DNA of 64,000 nt from Tunturibacter empetritectus (lineage in GTDB: Bacteria; Acidobacteriota; Terriglobia; Terriglobales; Acidobacteriaceae), in the NCBI RefSeq assembly GCF_040358985.1, contig NZ_CP132932.1, positions 1,922,001 through 1,986,000 of the forward strand, in the 5' to 3' direction. The notes below the pieces were generated by a model that was given only the letters and a program-made list of their open reading frames with translations, did no database searches and was not told where the DNA came from. Of this stretch, positions 33,045 through 42,381 are shown piece by piece. The position numbers and the translations under genes are program-made. The first letter of the stretch is position 1, and every line of letters starts with the position of its first letter.

Positions 33045-34711
33045 GTGCAACCCATACAATAGTCAACTTGCCTGATCAGAGAACGGCTACGCTTCCGAAG
33101 CGTAACTATTTGAACAATGAGGATGGGCTGCTCAGCTGGTTGTTTACTGGTGACCACAAGCGCATTGCGATCCTATATCTGATCTCGATCACGTTCTTCT
33201 TCTTCATCGGGGGTGCGTTTGCGGGTCTCATCAGGCTTGAACTGCTGACACCACAACCCGATCTAGTGGCTTCAGATACATACAATAAGTTTTTCTCCAT
33301 GCACGGCATTATCATGATCTTTCTCTTTCTGGTTCCGTCGGTGCCGGCGACCTTGGGGAACTTTCTGATACCGATTATGATCGGCGCGAAGGACCTGGCG
33401 TTTCCAAAAGTGAATCTGCTGAGTTGGTACCTGTACTGGATTGGCGGGTTGTTTACCATGGCCGCGTTGGTTCTGGGTGGTGTCGATACGGGCTGGACAT
33501 TCACGACTCCTCTGTCGACGCATTATCTGAATACCCATGTGGTGACAGCCGCTACAGGAGTTTTCATCATTGGATTTTCGTCAATCTTCACTGGATTGAA
33601 CTTCATCGTTACAATCCACCGGATGCGGGCGCCAGGCATGACGTGGTTCCGTATGCCGCTTTTTTGCTGGTCAAACTACGCCGCGTCGATTCTGATGGTG
33701 CTTGGAACGCCGGTTCTGGCGATCACGCTGGTTCTCGTTGCTCTCGAGAGGCTGGTCGGGATTGGCGTCTTCGATCCGACTAAGGGCGGCGATCCGCTAC
33801 TGTTTCAGCATCTTTTCTGGTTCTATTCTCACCCTGCGGTATACATCATGATTCTGCCGGGTATGGGTGTGATCTCTGAGGTGATTAGTACCTTTAGTCG
33901 CAAGCGGGTGTTCGGTTATACGGCGGTCGCATTCTCGTCTGTGGCGATTGCTCTGTTCGGTTTCTTTGTCTGGGCTCACCACATGTTCATCATGGGTGTG
34001 TCGAACTACTCGGCACTCGTGTTCTCTCTGCTGACTATGCTTGTGGCGGTACCTTCTGCAATCAAGATCTTCAACTGGGCGTTTACGCTGCAGAAGGGAT
34101 CGATCACCTTTGAGACTCCGATGCTCTATGCGTTTGGGTTTCTGGGGCTGTTCACGATTGGTGGTATGACGGGAGTATTTCTGGGTGCCCTGGGCATGGA
34201 CATCCATCTGACAGAGACGTACTTCATTGTTGCTCACTTTCACTTTGTGATGGTGGGTGGGATGTTGATGGCGTTTCTTGCGGGTATCCACTTCTGGTGG
34301 CCGAAGATGACCGGGCGTATGTATCCTGAGTCGCTCTCCAAGCTTGCCGCGGTAACGACCTTTATCGGATTCAACCTGACCTTCCTGCCGCAGTTCATTC
34401 TTGGCTACCTGGGAATGCCACGGCGCTACCATGCATATCCGCCCGAGTTCCAGGTGCTCAATGTACTGTCAACTGCGGGAGCTACCGTACTCGGTGTCGG
34501 TTATATGTTGCCGCTGCTGTACCTGGGGTGGTCGCTGAAGTATGGTGCGATTGCAGGCAATAATCCATGGCAGGCCACCGGACTGGAGTGGCAGATTCAG
34601 TCGCCACCGCTGACAGAAAACTTTATCGAGACGCCCGTCGTTGATCATGAAGCTTATGACTACGAATGGCTCGCCCACAAGACTGCACAAGAGGTGACGA
34701 CCGTTGGATAA
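33041..34711 (+). CDS. coxA: Cytochrome c oxidase subunit I (A2-type heme-copper oxidase)
   Basis: A 556-aa catalytic subunit. Low-spin heme ligands are His88 (FSMHG) and His401; heme a3 ligand is His399 ([11 protein letters not shown]); CuB ligands are His264 (YSHPAVYI), His313 and His314 (WAHHMF), with Tyr268 positioned for the His-Tyr crosslink. The proton-loading Glu of A1 enzymes is replaced by the Tyr-Ser pair (262-263), placing it in the A2 subfamily with Thermus and Rhodothermus caa3. Twelve membrane helices are expected. coxC starts inside its end. Confidence 0.97.
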   Translation: MSATHTIVNLPDQRTATLPKRNYLNNEDGLLSWLFTGDHKRIAILYLISITFFFFIGGAFAGLIRLELLTPQPDLVASDTYNKFFSMHGIIMIFLFLVPSVPATLGNFLIPIMIGAKDLAFPKVNLLSWYLYWIGGLFTMAALVLGGVDTGWTFTTPLSTHYLNTHVVTAATGVFIIGFSSIFTGLNFIVTIHRMRAPGMTWFRMPLFCWSNYAASILMVLGTPVLAITLVLVALERLVGIGVFDPTKGGDPLLFQHLFWFYSHPAVYIMILPGMGVISEVISTFSRKRVFGYTAVAFSSVAIALFGFFVWAHHMFIMGVSNYSALVFSLLTMLVAVPSAIKIFNWAFTLQKGSITFETPMLYAFGFLGLFTIGGMTGVFLGALGMDIHLTETYFIVAHFHFVMVGGMLMAFLAGIHFWWPKMTGRMYPESLSKLAAVTTFIGFNLTFLPQFILGYLGMPRRYHAYPPEFQVLNVLSTAGATVLGVGYMLPLLYLGWSLKYGAIAGNNPWQATGLEWQIQSPPLTENFIETPVVDHEAYDYEWLAHKTAQEVTTVG

Positions 34712-35468
34712 TGCGATCGTAGCTACGCATCCACACACGCACGAGACTGCGGTTGCGGCAGAACATGAGCACGTCGTTCTGCCACAGCACCGCCATCACT
34801 TTGAGACGAAGGAGCAGCAGCGCGAGGCTGCCACATTCGGCATGTGGCTGTTTCTGCTGACTGAGATCATGTTCTTTGGTGGTTTGTTTTTCGCCTACCT
34901 GCTGTACCGCAACTGGTACCATGATGCGTTCGTCGTGTCTTCCAATCAGCTCAGTATTCCTTTGGGCGCGGCTAACACCGCTATCCTTATCAGCTCGGGG
35001 TTCTTTATGGCGCTCGGGGTGTGGGCTGCGGAGGTGCAGAAGAAGGGGCTTCTTGTTCTTTTTCTGGTGCTCACGACCTTCTTTGGGGTCGCCTTTCTCG
35101 GGATCAAAGCGGTTGAGTATCACGAGAAGTGGGAGAAGCATCACATCCCAGGCGCACACTTTGATGTCTCCGAGTTCATCAATCCCCAGGCGTATGGATT
35201 GAAGGAGAAGCCGCTCGCACCGGATATGGCACAGAAGACGCAGGTCTTCTTCTTTCTCTATTTTGCGATGACGGGCATGCACGCGTTCCACATGATCCTG
35301 GGAATCGGGCTTTTGTTCTGGCTTACATGGCGTGCCAATCGGGGGGAGTTCTCGTCAGGATATGTCGCGCCTATCGAAAACTTCGGATTGTATTGGCACT
35401 TCGTGGATATTGTCTGGCTCTTTCTGTTCCCATTGCTTTATCTGATCAACCGACACCCCGGCTCCTAG
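34704..35468 (+). CDS. coxC: Cytochrome c oxidase subunit III
   Basis: A 254-aa membrane protein with a His-rich N-terminus ([15 protein letters not shown]) and about five to six helices. Family parts include [40 protein letters not shown] and the ending [21 protein letters not shown], split here as helices. Compared with Paracoccus-type subunit III it is short, as in many bacterial caa3 enzymes. It starts with TTG at 34704, overlapping the coxA stop by 8 bases. Confidence 0.95.
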   Translation: MDNAIVATHPHTHETAVAAEHEHVVLPQHRHHFETKEQQREAATFGMWLFLLTEIMFFGGLFFAYLLYRNWYHDAFVVSSNQLSIPLGAANTAILISSGFFMALGVWAAEVQKKGLLVLFLVLTTFFGVAFLGIKAVEYHEKWEKHHIPGAHFDVSEFINPQAYGLKEKPLAPDMAQKTQVFFFLYFAMTGMHAFHMILGIGLLFWLTWRANRGEFSSGYVAPIENFGLYWHFVDIVWLFLFPLLYLINRHPGS

Positions 35469-35507
35469 CCGCGACTGCAACGCCGTTTTGGCTGGAAGGA
35501 GAAGACC

Positions 35508-35843
35508 ATGTCCGAGTATCACGATCCGTCGAATGTAATCAATCCGGAACACGCCGATCATCACATCATCACGCCGGTGACCTATGGAATTGTTTTTGCC
35601 ACCTTGCTGGTCTTTACCGGGATTACGGTAGGCGCGGCCTATGTCGATCTAGGGATCTTCAATCCAGTCGTCGCGCTAGCTATTGCGAGCTTTAAGGCTG
35701 TCGTCGTGATTCTGTTTTTCATGCACGTCAAGTATCAGTCCAACCTAATTAAGCTGACGGTTGCCGCTGGATTTTTTACCTTTTTGGTATTGATCACCAT
35801 GACGATGAGCGACTACATCAGCCGGGCGTGGGGACTCTGGTAA
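35508..35843 (+). CDS. coxD: Cytochrome c oxidase subunit IV (prokaryotic type)
   Basis: A 111-aa membrane protein with three helices (about 24-45, 52-75, 82-103), containing ASFKAVVVILFFMHVKYQSNL, the key signature of prokaryotic subunit IV (COX4_pro), given as one helix plus its K-x-Q-x-N turn. It stabilises the oxidase and has no cofactor. GGAAGGAGAAG precedes the ATG. Last gene of the operon; a strong terminator follows 19 bp after the stop. Confidence 0.93.
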   Translation: MSEYHDPSNVINPEHADHHIITPVTYGIVFATLLVFTGITVGAAYVDLGIFNPVVALAIASFKAVVVILFFMHVKYQSNLIKLTVAAGFFTFLVLITMTMSDYISRAWGLW

Positions 35844-35861
35844 CGCAAGTGGTTGTTACAG

Positions 35862-35888
35862 GGATGCGGCCTTCGGGTCGCATTTTTT
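35862..35888 (+). terminator. Rho-independent terminator of the act-cox operon
   Basis: ATGCGGCC (35864-35871), the stable loop TTCG and GGTCGCAT (35876-35883) form an 8-bp stem with one G-T pair, running directly into six T (35883-35888). It begins 19 bp after the coxD stop codon and just before the photolyase gene. Confidence 0.88.
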
Positions 35889-35932
35889 GTTGCTGTCGAA
35901 GCTGTGTAGCCACATGCTCATATACTCGAGTT

Positions 35933-37369
35933 ATGTCCATTGCCGGATCGTCTTTGTCGCAAGAGTTGCTTAGCTGGTCAAAAAACTCCCGTGTGACGAT
36001 GCGGCGAGATGGACTGCCGGACCCCAACGGCAAATGTGTTGTGTACTGGATGCAAAGGGCGCAGCGAGGCATCGATAATCATGCTGTCGATCTCGCCGCT
36101 AAAATCGCGAACCTGCTTGGCCTCCCGCTTGTAGTTTATTTTGCAGGAATCTCTAACTTTCCCCACGCGAATCTACGGCACTATGTCTTTCTCAATCAGG
36201 GGTTGCCGGATATCGAGGTTGACCTTGCGGCGCGAAATATCTCGTTTGTTATGCGCCGTGCGCCGCGTGAATCGCACGAGCAGCTGTTGTCTGATGTACA
36301 TGCCGCGTTTTTGATTGGGGATGAAAATCCAATGCGCGTCCCGGAGCAGTGGCGCAAGGATTTGGCCTCGAAGATCAAGATTCCGTTCTGGACTGTCGAT
36401 ACGGATGTTGTCGTTCCTTCGAAGCTGATGGAAAAGGCTCAGTATGGGGCATACACAATTCGGCCGCGCTTATACCGCCTTCTGCCGGAGTATCTACACC
36501 CCTACGAAAATGTTCCTGTGGAACGCGCATGGAAACGACCTCGGGCATTTTATGCCGACTCCGTTCATGAGGACATGACGCGCGACTGGAAGGACCTCGA
36601 TCGTAGCGTTCTGCCTGTTGAAGCGTGGAAGGGGGGGACTCATGCTGCGCTTCGGCGTCTCAAACTTTTTACGGGAGAGCTTCTGGAAGATTACGACACG
36701 CAGCGGAATCATCCAGAGACGGATGGAACTTCCTGCATGTCGCCTTATCTGCACTATGGACATGTCGGTCCCATCACGATTGCGCTTGCCGTAGAAGCGG
36801 CTTCGAAGGCGAACCCGAAGTTAAAGCCTGCGCGCGACAGCTACTTCAACGAACTGATTGCCTGGCGCGAACTGGCGGTCAACTTCGTGCGCTACACGCC
36901 GAGCTACGATTCGCCTGATTGCGCTGAGCACTGGGCAAAGACGACGATTGCCGAGCACGCCCGCGATGAACGAGAGCATTTGTATACGCTTCGCCAACTG
37001 GAAGATGCACATACCTATGACGACCTTTGGAATGCGGCCCAGATTCAGATGGTTCGATATGGCTGGATGCATAACTACCTGCGAATGTACTGGGCAAAGA
37101 AGATCCTGGAGTGGACGCCTGACGTCGCCACGGCGATGAAGTACTCCATCTATCTCAACGACAAGTATTTTCTCGATGGCCGTGACCCGAACGGATACGC
37201 GGGGATTGCCTGGGCGATTTTGGGGAAGTTCGATCGTGCCTGGGGAACGCGGCCTATCTTTGGCAAGATTCGATATATGTCCGGAGCGTCGACGGGAAAG
37301 AAGTTCGATTCGAAAGAGTACATGCGGCAGATGAAGGTCCTGCCACAGCAGGGGTCGCTGGCATTTTAG
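35933..37369 (+). CDS. phr: Class II CPD photolyase
   Basis: A 478-aa flavoprotein that uses light to split cyclobutane pyrimidine dimers in DNA. The start of the alpha/beta antenna domain carries [17 protein letters not shown], and the FAD-binding half has [42 protein letters not shown], and the [32 protein letters not shown] block that marks class II rather than class I enzymes. ATG 35933 was chosen by homology; the frame opens further upstream inside the act-cox terminator. The ribosome site is weak. It is transcribed independently because of the terminator. Confidence 0.95.
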   Translation: [478 protein letters not shown]

Positions 37370-37681
37370 GAGTTCCCTAAAAGTTTTATTGTCAGACTAC
37401 TCTGTCCTGTTCTCGGTTGAGACTGGTCAGCAGATGTCTTGTGCCCATCCTCGAATAAAAACCTACAACTAAGATGAGATTGTGGCGTTGCTGTAGCTAA
37501 TGGTAGATTCGAGAAATAGCGGACGGTGCTTGGTCTTTCGTTGCATCGTGCGGTTGGAACTTTTTAAAGAAGCGGCCACAGAGCCCCGGTAACCCTAAGC
37601 ACGGAACGTTTATGAGAGATTTCTCATCCCGTTCTGGCACTGCCTGTCGTATCTTCTCCTGCTCTAGCGTTGACTCATCCG
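37370..37681. other. 312-bp intergenic region with one extended stem-loop
   Basis: No gene was found. A stem-loop at 37604-37634 pairs GAACG with CGTTC and, after a small internal loop, ATGAGA with TCTCAT around GATT. It stands 48-78 bp before the start of the giant secreted-protein gene and could be a leader structure or an operator. The rest shows no clear promoter. Confidence 0.45.
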
Positions 37682-40600
37682 ATGTCAGCTTGCAGCATCA
37701 GTGTTAGCTGTCTTTCACGTTGCGGATCACACGCTATGGGCCTGGTTGTATCGTCACAACACGAGCGTCTCGCAGATCGCCTCTCCTCCAGGGCGAGTCG
37801 CTTCTTTTCAGCAGTCGTTTTCTTTATCGCATTGACCGTGCCTGCTATCGTCTTCGGTCAGCTGTCCTTCGCAGCGGCGGCTGAGCAGCATGAAGGCGGA
37901 GAGCTTTCGGCTAACTCCCCCTCGTCTCACACGATCGGGTCGCGTCGCTTTCTCGGTGGCCGTACTCTCGTCGGGAACACGCCCGCTGCACAAGCCATGG
38001 ATGCCGCTCGTCAAAAGCATGCGGCGATGTTGGTACAGCAAGCTGCTTCGCCGCAGTTGTCGAGTTTGAGTGCGCCGTGGCAGGCAGTAGGGCCGAATCA
38101 GGTTGCCAGCATCGCCTATGGCAATGTGACTGGCCGCGTTACGGCGATTGCGATCGACCCTGCTGATCCAACAGGCAATACGGTGTATCTAGGTACGACT
38201 GGCGGCGGAGTTTGGAAGTCGATCAATGCGGCTGGACCATCGGTCAGCGTCGCCTTTGTCCCGCTAACGGATACGCTGCCGGTCTTCAGCCCGAATGCGG
38301 GAACCGCTGCGATTCCGTCGCTCAGCATCGGTGCGATCAGTATTCATTCCGGCGTGATCCTTGCCGGGACCGGGGATCCTAACGACGCCTCCGACTCTTT
38401 TTACGGAAGCGGGTTGTTGCGCTCGGCAGATAATGGGGTAACGTGGACGCTTATTCAAGAGTCGCAGGATGGCATTGCGGGCAACCACCTCTTCACTGGA
38501 CTCGGCTTCGCAGGCTTTGCATGGAGTACGGCGACGCCAGGCACTGTTGTTGCAGCGGTCTCGCAGGCGGCTGAGGGTGTTCTCGTCAACGCAGCCGATG
38601 CGACGAACAGCGTCATGGGGCTCTACTATTCGACTGACGCGGGTGTGACCTGGCAGATGTCCACGATCATGGACGGCAGTCAGCCGGTACAGACGCCACA
38701 ATTTCCTAGCCAACTTCTCGGTGGCAGAGCGGCGACGGCAGTTGTCTGGAACTCCGTTCGCCAACGTTTTTATGGTGCGATTCGTTATCACGGGTACTAC
38801 GAGTCGGCAGATGGTGTGACCTGGACGCGGTTGACGAACCAGCCTGGGCAAGGACTCACTGCGGTGAACTGCCCAACGGATCCCACATCGTTGGGCAGCC
38901 CATCGTGCCCGATCTTCCGCGGGGCGCTTGCCGTGCAGGCCAACACAGGCGACACGTTTGCGCTGACGGTTGATCAAAACAATCTCGATCAAGGGCTGTG
39001 GCAGGATGTATGTGGTCTCTCCGGAGCAAACTGTGGCAATGGAATCATCACGTTTAGCAGACAGTTGCCGTCGGCTGCACTGGAGATTGGCAATGGGAGC
39101 ACCGTCGTGCCGGAGGCAGACTACAACCTGGCGCTTGCGGCTGCGCCGTTGGGACCGGCTGGTTCGACCCAGGACACGATTCTCTATGCCGGGACGACTG
39201 ATCTTTTCCGCTGCTCTCTCGCGGCGGGGTGTGTACTGCGGGACACTACCAATGCGCTGAATGGATGTGCTGCACCTGCACAGGTAGCGCCGGCTCAACA
39301 TGCGATCGCCACGATGGCTACGGCCTCGCAGCCGCTGGTTTACCTTGGCAACGATGGGGGTCTCTGGCGATCGACCGATGGTGTGAACCAGCAGTCAGCT
39401 CCATGCTCCTTCGATGACGCAACGCACTTTCAGAATCTCAACGGCGGTCTTGGTTCGCTGGCGGAGGTCATCAGCTTCGCGCAGCATCCTACTGATGCCG
39501 GTACCTTGCTCGTCGGCCTTGGTGCGAATGGCACCGCAGCTACGGCGTCTTCCGGAGCGAGCTCGTGGCCGCAGCTTTCAACGGGTGAAGGCGGTACCGT
39601 TGGAATCGATCAGAAGAACCCTTCTTTGTGGTACGTATCCACTGCTTCTGGTGTGAGTATTCGTCAATGTTCCAAGGGAACGGGCTGCTCGTCTGCGGAC
39701 TTTGTGGGCACACCGACGATTGGACCTGCGCAGGTTGATGGCGATAATTCAGTCATCGACGCTCCGTGGCTACTTGATCCCGCTCTCCCGTCCAATGTTC
39801 TTATTGGGACTTGCAGGGTATGGCGCGGCCCAGCGAGCGGTGGGTCTTCGTGGCCTTCCTCGAACGCCATCAGCAGCTTTCTGGCCGGGCCACAAGGCAC
39901 ATCTTGCGTCAGTACAAATCCGGTTCTGCGGTCCCTGGCTGCAGGCGGGGTCATAAACAATGCATCTTCTGTGCAAGACTCTGGTTCTCCGGTCCTCTAT
40001 GCCGGTATGGCGGGGAAACTCGATGGAGGCGGCAGCGCTGGAGGCCATCTCTACTCCATCACTACGGCAGGCACCGCAAGTAGTGCGACAACCTGGGCTG
40101 ATCTTGCAACATCACCTGTTACAAATAGCCAAGGAACCGGATTCAACCCGGGAGGCTTTGATCTCTCGGCGGTGGCGGTAGACTCCCATGACGCGAGCGG
40201 AAAGACTGTCTATGCGACAGTGATGGGGTTTGTGGGAAACGGGATCAATACAGAGCACCTCTATCGTTCCATAGATGCCGGTGCACATTGGAGCAACATT
40301 AGCAGCAACCTGCCTAACGCTCCGGCCAACAGCGTCGTCGTCGATCCGAACGATGCCAATACGCTTTACGTTGCGATGGATACTGGCGTGTACGTTACGA
40401 CCGCGGTGACGACATGCACCATTGCCAATTGCTGGAGTGTTTATGGCATCGGCTTGCCGAATGCCCCTGTCGTAGAGCTTGCGGCCGCACCAGCCATGGC
40501 TACCGGTGATGGACGCACTGGTGAGTTGCGCGCTGCGACCTATGGCCGCGGGTTGTGGCAGATTCCACTCGTGACGGCAGCGATTGCAGCACAACCGACG

Positions 40601-42358
40601 ATCAGCCTAAATCCGACTTCGCTCACGTATAGTGCACAACCTATCGGCAATGCGAGTGCGGCGCAGATTATTACAGTTACAAATATGGGACTCGCGCCGC
40701 TCACGATCAGCCAGATCGCTGTTACGGGGGATTTCACCGAGACTGCCAACTGTGTTGCGGGACCCATCGCTATAAACTCGACGTGCACGATTCAAGTAGT
40801 CTTTCTACCTACTGCGACTGGGGGGCGCAGTGGGGTTCTTACTGTCTACGGCAACGTTGCCGGCGGCCAAGCGACCGCGACACTGTCAGGTACTGGACTA
40901 GCTGCTGCGGCAATTGTTCTCGACCCTGTTGTGCTCACGTTTCCTTCAACAACTCTCAACGCAACCAGCCCGGTTCAAAACATTACTATCTCCAATACAA
41001 GTAATAGCGCGGTGGGCCTGCAGAGGGTGATCGTAAACGGGGGCGATTTCAGGATCACGGTCAATACCTGTGGTCCGAGCCTTGGGCCAGGGGTTGGGTG
41101 CACAGTTGGAATTGCCTTCACGCCTAGCGCGTCCGGCACTCGAATTGGAACTTTAGCCGTGACAGATGATGCAGGAACTCAAACGGCGTCGCTGAGCGGA
41201 GTTGGAACATCTCCTGCAACCGACGCACTCTCGCCGCTGACACTCACGTTTGGGGCACAGCAGGTAGATACTGCGAGCGCCACCCAGCAGATCACTCTAT
41301 CCAATACGGGAGATCTGCCATTGACTCTCATTGCAGCACAGGTCACGAGCGGAGACTTCACAGTCGTCAACGCCTGCGGCAACTCGCTGAACCCGCACTC
41401 CACTTGCTCCATGAACGTCGCCTTCGCTCCGAAGGACGTTGGCCCTCTCAGCGGCGTGCTTTCGATATCGGACCAGTATCGAACCCAGACGGTCACGCTA
41501 AACGGGACCGGCATTGCACCGCCCGGTGTGTCACTGGCGCCTTTCTCGATGGTTGTGTTCCCTCCTACAGGTGTTGGGCTTCAGTCTGCTTCACAAACCA
41601 TTACGTTAACCAACAATGTCGGCGCCCCGCTCTCGATACAAGGCATCTCGCTTACGGGAGACTTTGTGATTTTGCCGAATAGCAGCACCTGTGGAGCGAC
41701 CGTTGCTCCCGATGCTGCATGCGTGTTGCAGGTCGCTTTCGCGCCGACCGTTGGTGGTCCGCGTACTGGGTCGCTTACGGTGACAGATAGCGCGGGCAAT
41801 TCACCGCAGGCGCTTTCGCTTACGGGACCGGGTGTGGACTTTACGCTTACCACCAATGGGATTACCAGCGTCACTATCATGAGCGGTCAGAATGCTGTCT
41901 TTCCCTTGCTGCTCAGTTCGGCGTCCAATGTCTCCGGGACAGCAAAATTCACCTGCTCGGGAATGCCTGCTAACTCGACTTGTAATATCACGCCTTCCAA
42001 TATTCCGCTCGGTAGTACGACTACTGTTTCTGTAACTGTGTTGACGGGCGTAGCCTCTGCTTCGTCCAACCGTCCTTTCATCGGTCGCTCGGGCGTTATT
42101 TTATTTGTGGCTTTGTTCCCGCTTGGTTTGCTGGTGCTTCGTCCAGCGCGCCGCTCCAGTGTGGCTGGTTTTGCTCTGCTTTGTTTACTGCTTGCAGCAA
42201 GCGGTTGTGGTGTGGGAAGGGAGATTCCTTTGACGAGTGGATCGAACCCTGGCGGGCCTTCAGGCCCACCAACGGCGGCGGGGACTTACACCGTGGTTGC
42301 GGCGGCAACGAGTGCTGGCTTGACGCGAAGTGTCAACCTCACGCTCATCGTGCAGTAG
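37682..42358 (+). CDS. Giant exported BNR/sialidase-like protein with Ig-like choice-of-anchor-D repeats
   Basis: About 1558 aa. A long N-terminus with a hydrophobic signal (FFSAVVFFIALTVPAIVFG) leads into beta-propeller-like BNR/Asp-box repeats (about 130-960: GGGVWKSIN, GLLRSADNGVTW, GLYYSTDAGVTW, LYRSIDAGAHW). Four to five Ig-like choice-of-anchor-D domains follow (about 980-1390; repeated LTF..Q..G..S..Q.ITLSNTG patterns with CG-x-x-L-x-P-x-x-x-C-x-x-x-V-x-F-x-P). The end has a membrane helix, Arg-Arg, a second helix with SGCG, then a tail AGTYTVVAAATSAGLTRSVN. No catalytic sialidase residues were confirmed. The start is uncertain (TTG 37670, ATG 37682 or ATG 37736). Confidence 0.85.
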   Translation: MSACSISVSCLSRCGSHAMGLVVSSQHERLADRLSSRASRFFSAVVFFIALTVPAIVFGQLSFAAAAEQHEGGELSANSPSSHTIGSRRFLGGRTLVGNTPAAQAMDAARQKHAAMLVQQAASPQLSSLSAPWQAVGPNQVASIAYGNVTGRVTAIAIDPADPTGNTVYLGTTGGGVWKSINAAGPSVSVAFVPLTDTLPVFSPNAGTAAIPSLSIGAISIHSGVILAGTGDPNDASDSFYGSGLLRSADNGVTWTLIQESQDGIAGNHLFTGLGFAGFAWSTATPGTVVAAVSQAAEGVLVNAADATNSVMGLYYSTDAGVTWQMSTIMDGSQPVQTPQFPSQLLGGRAATAVVWNSVRQRFYGAIRYHGYYESADGVTWTRLTNQPGQGLTAVNCPTDPTSLGSPSCPIFRGALAVQANTGDTFALTVDQNNLDQGLWQDVCGLSGANCGNGIITFSRQLPSAALEIGNGSTVVPEADYNLALAAAPLGPAGSTQDTILYAGTTDLFRCSLAAGCVLRDTTNALNGCAAPAQVAPAQHAIATMATASQPLVYLGNDGGLWRSTDGVNQQSAPCSFDDATHFQNLNGGLGSLAEVISFAQHPTDAGTLLVGLGANGTAATASSGASSWPQLSTGEGGTVGIDQKNPSLWYVSTASGVSIRQCSKGTGCSSADFVGTPTIGPAQVDGDNSVIDAPWLLDPALPSNVLIGTCRVWRGPASGGSSWPSSNAISSFLAGPQGTSCVSTNPVLRSLAAGGVINNASSVQDSGSPVLYAGMAGKLDGGGSAGGHLYSITTAGTASSATTWADLATSPVTNSQGTGFNPGGFDLSAVAVDSHDASGKTVYATVMGFVGNGINTEHLYRSIDAGAHWSNISSNLPNAPANSVVVDPNDANTLYVAMDTGVYVTTAVTTCTIANCWSVYGIGLPNAPVVELAAAPAMATGDGRTGELRAATYGRGLWQIPLVTAAIAAQPTISLNPTSLTYSAQPIGNASAAQIITVTNMGLAPLTISQIAVTGDFTETANCVAGPIAINSTCTIQVVFLPTATGGRSGVLTVYGNVAGGQATATLSGTGLAAAAIVLDPVVLTFPSTTLNATSPVQNITISNTSNSAVGLQRVIVNGGDFRITVNTCGPSLGPGVGCTVGIAFTPSASGTRIGTLAVTDDAGTQTASLSGVGTSPATDALSPLTLTFGAQQVDTASATQQITLSNTGDLPLTLIAAQVTSGDFTVVNACGNSLNPHSTCSMNVAFAPKDVGPLSGVLSISDQYRTQTVTLNGTGIAPPGVSLAPFSMVVFPPTGVGLQSASQTITLTNNVGAPLSIQGISLTGDFVILPNSSTCGATVAPDAACVLQVAFAPTVGGPRTGSLTVTDSAGNSPQALSLTGPGVDFTLTTNGITSVTIMSGQNAVFPLLLSSASNVSGTAKFTCSGMPANSTCNITPSNIPLGSTTTVSVTVLTGVASASSNRPFIGRSGVILFVALFPLGLLVLRPARRSSVAGFALLCLLLAASGCGVGREIPLTSGSNPGGPSGPPTAAGTYTVVAAATSAGLTRSVNLTLIVQ

Positions 42359-42381
42359 CCGTTCGAGTGTCGATGCTTGCT

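Noticed and set aside
37370-37681. Possible cyclic-di-GMP riboswitch before the giant secreted-protein gene
   Set aside because: The conserved core sequences and tetraloop arrangement of the GEMM fold could not be found.
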